Shown: one piece after another, positions 33,225 to 38,921 of the stretch
How the letters are laid out: the number at the start of each line of letters is the position of its first letter
Numbering within the stretch: the first letter of the stretch is position 1
Made by a program: the position numbers and the translations under genes
The notes under the pieces: generated by a model
What the model was told of the DNA's origin: nothing
Database searches by the model: none
What the model saw: only the letters and a program-made list of their open reading frames with translations
Origin: CAZOKO01 sp964580455
Lineage (GTDB): Bacteria > Desulfobacterota > WTBG01
Length of the DNA: 38,921 nt
Direction of reading: 5' to 3'
Assembly: GCA_964580455.1 (NCBI GenBank)
Contig: CAZOKO010000010.1
Span: forward strand, 1-38,921

Positions 33225-34969
33225 TCAGTTGTTATACTTGCCTAAAGCAGCATTAAGCACATGCTTTACCAGCAACTGGCAAATACCGGAGTTTCCATTA
33301 GGTGGGTAATATATTGCCCAGGTCCCTTTGTACTGATCCTGAACGGGTCCATTAGGGTCCGGAGTACCCAGTGCTGGATCATATCCCAGGTGACCATATT
33401 CGCTAACGTCATAGGCAAGAGAGGGATCCATATCCCCACGTGCTTTGGTCATATCTGTCTGCCTTGATGGTGGGGGTAATCCCCCTCGCTCCCACAGCCA
33501 CCCATGGTAAAGCAGCAGGGTTCATTGCCACATTCTGTATCCACCCAATTTCCCCAATAATCTGTGAAGGGATGGCCAACTTCAGGGTAGTTATCGTAAT
33601 CCCATGTTCCCCATTTTGTCCAGGTCTTAAAACCTATCTCTTTTGCAATCTGGTTGGGGAATTCAACCAAGTTCAAGACAGAATCAGTGACAATCTGAGG
33701 AAATCCGATCACAATGTGTTTAACACCACGATCTTTCAAATACTCAAGCGCATCCCAATAGAGGTAACCCCATTCATCTCCAGGTAGTTCTTTGTCGCTC
33801 TCGTAAAGCCAGGCATGTCCCAAATCTTCCCCTCGCATCTTCCGGGTTCGTTCGACAAGTCCGTTTTCAGGATTGTTCTCCTTGATACCCATATAGGCAC
33901 CAATAATGTTGTCTGAGTCCATATCAGGATGGTTAGTCATAAGCTGGGACTTGATATGCTTGTTTATGATTAACGTGTCATCAATCTTCGGATCAAACAC
34001 CTCATTATTGTCGTGAAGGGCATGATTCAAAATAATTACGCCCGTATCACCATCTGAAATCGTATCAGACATAGCAGCTTCAATAGCCTCTACATGAAGC
34101 GTTGCAAGATCCGGATCTTCCGCAATGGGGTTGGGACTGCCGTCCAGTGGTACCGCCTGGTCTATCTCAGGAAGTCCTAAGCTTCTTGTCCAGCCCTCGG
34201 GTTCGGTTGGGTAAGATCTCTCCATCAGGTTTGTGTAATCATTAATCCAGGTAAGGGGAATAGACCTGCCATTCTCCTCATTCCACTTATTAAGGGCACG
34301 CTTGGTCATTTGCACAACCTCATAGGTTTTTGAAAAACGAAAACCTCCAACGGTGGTATCTATCATGATAATCTGGGAAACCCCTTTTTTGAGAAGTCTC
34401 TCAACCGGACCGTCCACATCATAGCGGTTAGGATCACAACCACTCCATGGCCCATCATCCTCATCTTCACCACAGTAAGTGACATCATCTCCCTCACCTG
34501 AAGGGTCGTGATAGATGTAACGGGGATAAGGATAGTGATCTATTCGGTCACCACACATCCAGCCTGCCCAGTCCACCTCAAAGGTAATACCGTATGAATT
34601 TTTATCCAGTTCAGTCTTCATGTCTGTCAACAGTTGTTCTTCGATACCGGTATAAGGATCAGTACCCCCAATCCTTTCATATTCAAAGTCATATTTCCTT
34701 AAAAATTTGAGCGCGAATTCCGAATCCAAAACCATTCCCCAATTTTCGGCATTCCACAGGACGATCTTATAGACAGGATGATTTGGATCGTAAGATTGCA
34801 TCTGAACAGCGGCATTCCACATATTCTCTGGTCGATTTGTGTCCTGTCCACCGTGGATGACAAAAATCAACCCGATTTTTTTCCCCACCATCCCACACGA
34901 GATTGGCCAGAAAACAAACGTCATGGCTATTAAAAAAACAAAATACCCGACTTTCTTTTTCCAGTTCAT
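33225..34969 (-). pseudogene. Exported protein of unknown family, frameshifted near its 3' end
   Basis: The first frame (34969-33449) encodes 506 residues: a signal peptide with a weak lipobox (PISC, about 24-25), then IGLIFVIHGGQDTNRPENMW, and GVKHIVIGFPQIVTDSVLNL late in the protein. These two stretches faintly recall class II chelatases (an early HG motif and a late GF-x3-D segment), but this is only a suggestion. It ends abruptly after DYPHHQGRQI. A second frame (33452-33225) continues naturally with DMTKARGDMDPSLAY to ICQLLVKHVLNAALGKYNN. Joining them needs a -1 shift near a five-base G-run (plus strand 33472-33476) that forms GGGGG-TAAT-CCCCC. Joined length is about 580 residues. AAGGAGG precedes the ATG. 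Confidence 0.7.
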
Positions 34970-35279
34970 AACCCTTCCTCCTTATAAGAGATACATGTGA
35001 GAGAGTGAAATTTTTCCCCAATTAAATTGAGCGATTCTTTAAACCTTGTGACATGGGAGTTGTCTGTTTTCTATCGAAAGATGGATATTTACATTACCAT
35101 CTAAAATCTTCGGTTGTCAATATAGATATGCCATTTTAAATGGTTATCATGGAAAGGCTAAGATGTCAAGGGAGGGGGTTATGGAGTTAGGCTGAAGGGG
35201 TGAGCAAATGGGTTGTACCTCCTGAACAGCTATTCGAGGAAAGACTTTTTTTGAATACATAGCTGATTGATATGTCCCA
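34970..35279. other. Leader region of the frameshifted gene
   Basis: No gene. It holds the candidate minus-strand promoter at 35091-35120 and otherwise nothing recognised up to the cstA stop. Confidence 0.45.
35091..35120 (-). promoter_or_regulatory. Candidate sigma70-type promoter of the exported protein gene
   Basis: On the minus strand, TTGACA (35120-35115) and TAATGT (35096-35091) are 18 bases apart, about 120 bases before the ATG at 34969. The -35 is perfect, the -10 only fair. Confidence 0.5.
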
Positions 35280-37034
35280 TCAAGATTTAAGAGAAGCAGA
35301 GCTTCGTTCATTTAAGAATGATTTGATTGAAAGGATGATGACTCCCACAGCAAGTCCAATTAGAATCAGGTCAGCGAAAGCCAGCATCCAGTTGTGATCA
35401 GGGATATAGACCTTAAAGAAGAGATAGATAAGGGCGAACAGGGAAGTGGCCATCATAAAAATAGCTGGTAAGATTAAAAAGAAGTAACTCCTACCCTTGC
35501 GAAATAGCCAGACTGCTATTCCCAGAAGGGTTAAAGCTGCCAGCAACTGATTCGCAGCTCCAAAAATAGGCCAGATGGCAAGGAATGCATTGCTGTAGCC
35601 CAGTGCAAACATGATGCTGACACAGAGAAAGGAGTTGAAGAAATAGGATCGGAGTAGTCTCGGCAAATTTTTAAAGATAGCAGCCCAGAGCTCTTCAAAA
35701 AGATAGCGATTAAGCCTTACTGCAGCATCCAGGGTAGTAGCTAGAAATCCTGCAATCAGAAGGATGCCAAAGACAGTGCCATAGGAACTGGGGATGCCAA
35801 GACTTTTTTCAAGTAGTCCCCCAACCCCCAGTGAGAAGGCAAGTACCGGGTTTGATTTAATAGCTGGGTCGGAAGGAAATACAAGTTGAGTGTAATGTGA
35901 AAAGCTGAGACCACATCCAACTGCTATTACCACCCCGATAGAGAAAAGTGCTTCCAGTAACATTGATCCAAAACCAATCCTCCTGGCAACACTTTCCCTG
36001 GATATCTGTTTTGAGCTTGTTCCCCCTGCCACCAGGGCATGGAAACCCGAAATGGCTCCACAGGCAATGATTATAAAAAGAAATGGCCAGACAGGTCCCA
36101 GTTTCGAGGTACCCTCAGCCAGATTAAAGGCAGGCGCAACGAAAGTGACTCCTTTCAGACCTGCTACCAATCCCCCTACTACCAGCATAATAATACCGCC
36201 AAACAGTATAAATGAATTGGTAAAGTCTCTGGGCTGAAGGATAATCCAGACCGGTATCCCTGCTGCTATAAAAACATATATTGAAAGAGAGATCATCCAA
36301 AAGGTATGTCCTAAACACAAGGGATAGGATATGCCTATTTTTATTGAAGCTATGCAAACAAAGATAGCCAGCAGGGCGGCGTAATATGAACTAATCCCTT
36401 TTTTGTATAGGAGATATCCTATAAGTGGAGAAAAAATGGTAATTACAATGACAGAAGTGGATGCGATAGCACCAATAGTAGCCATGATAGTACCATTAAC
36501 CATTATAGTTTTAAGAAGGGATTGGGAGGGTAAAAGCCCCAGTTCTTTAATAGGAACCAGTGAGGTGAGTGCAACAGCAGCCAGCCCTAAGAAAGCAGAA
36601 GTCACCAGAAGCACCATGAAGATGGTAAAACTGATTAGGATGATGAATCCTGCTTTCCCCAGAGATTTTTCTGCTACCCTGGCCATTGACTTTCCCTGTT
36701 CTCTCATGCTGGCGAAAAGGGCGCTGTAATCATGGACTGCTCCTATGAAAACAGTACCCAGGATCAACCAGAGAAGACAGGGGATAAATCCAAAGACGAG
36801 CCCCACGGTGGGGCCAATGATAGGGCCTGCGCCAGCAATGGCAGCAAAGTGGTGGCCGAAGAGCACCAGGGATTTGGTGGGAACATAGTCTTTCTGGTCA
36901 TTGATAGAAACGGCAGGAGTGGGATTTTTATCATCTTCCCCAAAGACATTAGAAATATAGCGTGCATAGTATTTGTAAGCGAGGAAGAAGATGGGCAGTG
37001 CAACAATCAGAGGTAACATTATATTTATAGCCAT
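35280..37034 (-). CDS. cstA: CstA-family carbon-starvation/peptide-pyruvate transporter
   Basis: About 584 residues with roughly 15 hydrophobic segments. The CstA signature is clear: ARYISNVFGEDDKNPTPA, LFGHHFAAIAGAGPIIGPTVG, GAVHDYSALFASMREQGKS and later GFHALVAGGTSSKQI. Family members import pyruvate or peptides under carbon limitation. The protein is shorter than E. coli CstA (about 700), as in many non-enteric versions. AAGG lies 8 bases before ATG 37034; an in-frame GTG at 37043 is possible. It ends 24 bases after the start region of the upstream glycosyltransferase gene's stop, so the two may share a transcript. Confidence 0.93.
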   Translation of the reverse strand: MAINIMLPLIVALPIFFLAYKYYARYISNVFGEDDKNPTPAVSINDQKDYVPTKSLVLFGHHFAAIAGAGPIIGPTVGLVFGFIPCLLWLILGTVFIGAVHDYSALFASMREQGKSMARVAEKSLGKAGFIILISFTIFMVLLVTSAFLGLAAVALTSLVPIKELGLLPSQSLLKTIMVNGTIMATIGAIASTSVIVITIFSPLIGYLLYKKGISSYYAALLAIFVCIASIKIGISYPLCLGHTFWMISLSIYVFIAAGIPVWIILQPRDFTNSFILFGGIIMLVVGGLVAGLKGVTFVAPAFNLAEGTSKLGPVWPFLFIIIACGAISGFHALVAGGTSSKQISRESVARRIGFGSMLLEALFSIGVVIAVGCGLSFSHYTQLVFPSDPAIKSNPVLAFSLGVGGLLEKSLGIPSSYGTVFGILLIAGFLATTLDAAVRLNRYLFEELWAAIFKNLPRLLRSYFFNSFLCVSIMFALGYSNAFLAIWPIFGAANQLLAALTLLGIAVWLFRKGRSYFFLILPAIFMMATSLFALIYLFFKVYIPDHNWMLAFADLILIGLAVGVIILSIKSFLNERSSASLKS

Positions 37035-37058
37035 GGGGAACACCTTTTTGTCAAGTTG

Positions 37059-38174
37059 TCAGCAGATTAATTTTTCGAAAATGTCATCATAGATAGGTGC
37101 CATTCTTTGCCAATCGTACTTTGTAACAAAGCTCTGAATATCCACCTTCCGTACCTCCTGAATGTTTAGAAAAAGATTTTTTAGCCTTCCAACGAGATCA
37201 TCAAAGTCATCATAAAAGAACCTGGAGTGTAAGTTATCTGGTATATGTTCCGGATAGGCGCGGTGTTTAGGTAGGAGAGGATAGCAATTGCAGTACATTG
37301 CCTGCACTACACTACCTCCAAAGAAATCATGCACTGAAGTAACCGGCAGGATGTCTGCTTTCCACAACCAGTTGGCGTACTCTTCAAAATCTTCGGCAAA
37401 TCCAAAGTGTACAATTTTAGTGCTGAGTTTTTTTCTTGCTTCAAGGAATATTTCCGGTTTTTGTGCAAAACATTCGCCAAGTACTGCCACTTCAAAATCA
37501 AGACCTTCGTCGTTAAGTATGTAAAGTGCCTTAAAGAATTCCTCCGGGTTTTTGTCATATTCCCATCGGTGATTCCACAGGATGAGAGGTGGTCTATTGT
37601 TATTGTTTCCAGTCTCTGCGGGTTGACAGGTATCTAATTTTTTAAGATCCATTCCCAGGTGCAGCACCCTGCTTTTTTGAGAGATGAGTTGTACACTGGT
37701 GAGTTCGTTGTGGTCAGGGAAAGATTTAAGGAAACGGGGCAATTCATCTATAAAGGAGTGAAGATGATATTGAGAATTAAAAAATGCTGCATCAGCAGTC
37801 AGGGCACTCACATAATTGATAAAGCCATAATGCATATCCCTTTGCTTGATGATGTCCCTGTCCTGTGGTGACCAGGGATAGGTGAGCTGATTTTCGTGGA
37901 AATAAACGGCCGTTTTAATAGAGGCACTGACTTTTCTGGTAAGCGCTAAAAACGTTGTGAGGTCAAGCATATCAGTGGCTAAAAACAAATCAGGCTGTAA
38001 GTTACAGGATAAGAATTTATGCGCAAGTGTTACTGCACCACCATGCATGCGCCATTTCCAGTACTGGCCATTCAAACTTAAAATTTCGACATTATGTCGG
38101 CTGTAATCTGTATATTCTTTTGCCCATGCAGCATGCGAACCTGTGTAGTATGGTTCCAGTATTAGTATTTTCAT
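37059..38174 (-). CDS. tRNA-queuosine alpha-mannosyltransferase-like glycosyltransferase (DUF3524)
   Basis: A 371-residue GT-B type glycosyltransferase. Its N-terminus (KILILEPYYTGSHAAWAKEY, then QYWKWRMHGGAVTLA and LATDMLDLTTFLAL) matches the DUF3524 domain. AVYFHENQLTYPWSPQDRD is a family hallmark, and the C-terminal half has ILWNHRWEYDKNPEEFF and PVTSVHDFFGGSVVQAMYCN for sugar-nucleotide binding. The animal homologue (GTDC1/QTMAN) mannosylates queuosine in tRNA-Asp. GDP-mannose could come from the guanylyltransferase at 9082. The bacterial substrate is not proven. No queuosine synthesis gene is in the window. Confidence 0.87.
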   Translation of the reverse strand: MKILILEPYYTGSHAAWAKEYTDYSRHNVEILSLNGQYWKWRMHGGAVTLAHKFLSCNLQPDLFLATDMLDLTTFLALTRKVSASIKTAVYFHENQLTYPWSPQDRDIIKQRDMHYGFINYVSALTADAAFFNSQYHLHSFIDELPRFLKSFPDHNELTSVQLISQKSRVLHLGMDLKKLDTCQPAETGNNNNRPPLILWNHRWEYDKNPEEFFKALYILNDEGLDFEVAVLGECFAQKPEIFLEARKKLSTKIVHFGFAEDFEEYANWLWKADILPVTSVHDFFGGSVVQAMYCNCYPLLPKHRAYPEHIPDNLHSRFFYDDFDDLVGRLKNLFLNIQEVRKVDIQSFVTKYDWQRMAPIYDDIFEKLIC

Positions 38175-38213
38175 GAAAAAACCATTCTTTTATTCCAGCT
38201 AAATTGATTTGCT

Positions 38214-38486
38214 TTATTTGAATCTGATGCGGACTCCAAGTCTTTTTTTCCATTTATCATTAAGAGGAAGATTTAGAATGATAAAATCATAAACAAACCA
38301 TAGTAAAGGAATTGTGCCGGCAATCAGATGACCTTTAGTTAACAGATAAATTGAAGTGATTATAAGGGCTATCCAGCCGGTTCTAAGTGCACAAGGACAC
38401 CAAAGACAAATTATCCCGATAAAAATATAGTATTTAGAAAAACAGAAAACAGAAACCCCTAATGATACTAAGAATAGAATAATCAT
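38214..38486 (-). CDS. Small membrane protein of unknown function
   Basis: A 90-residue protein with three hydrophobic segments (about 2-22, 34-50, 53-75) and a basic C-terminus (KWKKRLGVRIRFK). CLWCPCALRTGW has a CxxC-like pair at the end of the second helix. It lies 39 bp upstream of the glycosyltransferase gene on the same strand. There is no clear Shine-Dalgarno. No family recognised. Confidence 0.55.
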   Translation of the reverse strand: MIILFLVSLGVSVFCFSKYYIFIGIICLWCPCALRTGWIALIITSIYLLTKGHLIAGTIPLLWFVYDFIILNLPLNDKWKKRLGVRIRFK

Positions 38487-38608
38487 AACATAAAGTATTT
38501 ATTAGATGATAAATACAGGCAATAAACTCCAATGTAATGAGTAAATTTCTTAAGGGCTTGAGGTAATCTATGGTTCTTCGTGAGCTTCGTGGTTTGAATA
38601 AATTATGA

Positions 38609-38675
38609 CGGAGGTGCATGGGAATCTAACCCACCACGGACGTTCTTCATGCCCCCCATTGGATTTGAAGTCCAA
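38609..38675 (-). tRNA. selC: 3' half of selenocysteine tRNA (selC), partial
   Basis: Read on the minus strand: anticodon stem TTGGA, loop CTTCAAA with anticodon UCA, stem TCCAA (38675-38659). Then a long variable arm (GGGGGGC...GTCC), T-arm GTGGG-TTAGATT-CCCAT (38634-38618), and the 8-bp acceptor 3' strand GCACCTCC (38617-38610) with discriminator G. UCA plus the long arm and 8-bp acceptor mark tRNA-Sec. The partner GGAGGTGC, the D-arm and the 5' anticodon flank are missing; upstream DNA is T-rich and unrelated. Not a functional tRNA: it looks like a displaced half-gene left at an attachment site. Confidence 0.8.
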
Positions 38676-38921
38676 AATAGCAGAAAAAAGAAGGCAATGC
38701 AACGTTTTAAAATTGCTTAATTAACTTTAAAATCAAATAGTTAACTATATGTGCCCAGTTGGCTAGAATTGGGTGAAATTTAGTCCTCGTGGGCACAATT
38801 TAGGCACAGTAAAAGGGCTGGGATATTTCTGGACCTTTTCTTTTTAGAAGTCTTAAACCCCCCATGACCCCCCATGTTAGGATAGTTGTCACCTGTAAGA
38901 AGAAGGATACCCGGGAGAGAA
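38676..38921. mobile_element. Probable end of an integrated element at selC
   Basis: Beyond the half tRNA lie GTGCCCA (38751-38757) with inverted TGGGCAC (38790-38796) and TAGGCAC (38801-38807), as in integrase arm-binding sites. A tandem pair of ACCCCCCATG follows (38857-38876). No integrase gene is complete here; it would lie beyond the right edge. By the usual logic of tRNA integration the element body is to the right and the window to the left is original chromosome. Confidence 0.5.

Noticed and set aside
33449..33460. TGA at the end of the first frame as a selenocysteine codon
   Set aside because: The same frame after the TGA is not protein-like, whereas the neighbouring frame continues the gene. 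A frameshift explains it better.
38609..38675. Functional selenocysteine tRNA gene
   Set aside because: The 5' acceptor strand, D-arm and linker are absent, so it cannot fold as a tRNA.

Overview
The window is a bacterial chromosome segment. It is AT-rich (about 40 % GC by eye, not computed) and gene-dense. Shine-Dalgarno sites (AAGGAGG, GGGAGG) are good and several genes use TTG or GTG starts. Exported proteins with signal peptides, a LysM lipoprotein and HtpX fit a Gram-negative, possibly deltaproteobacterial, Nitrospirota-like or candidate-phylum lineage. I cannot place it more precisely.

Layout. 0-5 kb: mobB, a LysM lipoprotein, rlmN and a CPA2/CBS cation antiporter. About 5.0-5.25 kb: a tight cluster of DnaA-box-like 9-mers, an AT-rich stretch and a strong sigma70-type promoter. 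5.4-8.8 kb: rplU, rpsF, rpsR, rplI and dnaB, all forward. 9-18.2 kb: a forward run with a mannose-1-phosphate guanylyltransferase, dnaK, a CDP-alcohol phosphatidyltransferase, htpX, a ClpA/C-type unfoldase, a DUF1844 protein and an NmrA-like Rossmann protein. Chaperone and protease genes (DnaK, HtpX, Clp) make up a protein-quality group. 18.2-19.8 kb: an accessory island with an integron attC site, a 34-residue lysine-rich ORF and a His-tailed YHS protein, all oriented to the minus strand. 19.8-29 kb: an ACS-type MFS transporter, a DASS anion symporter, MTA phosphorylase, an unusual exported thioredoxin/FMN-bind/CxxCH protein and an exported papain-like peptidase. 29-33 kb: a DinG helicase and argH. 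33-35 kb: a frameshifted exported protein and a decayed coding remnant. 35-38.5 kb: CstA, a tRNA-queuosine mannosyltransferase homologue and a small membrane protein. The right end carries the 3' half of a selenocysteine tRNA, read here as the attachment scar of an integrated element whose body lies beyond the window.

Intergenic DNA holds many short palindromic repeats. They include a 119-bp MITE-like element in the rplU leader, two related elements with CACCGCAGAG ends flanking the mtnP/thioredoxin block, CGCAGAT-type repeats and others. These are seen directly as inverted repeats; their mobility is inference.

The most interesting signals are the attC with its microprotein cassette, the selC half-gene with arm-like repeats, the origin-like DnaA-box cluster, the multi-domain redox protein and the frameshifted exported gene with its duplicated-motif remnant. 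No CRISPR array, rRNA, intact tRNA, transposase or integrase gene was seen.
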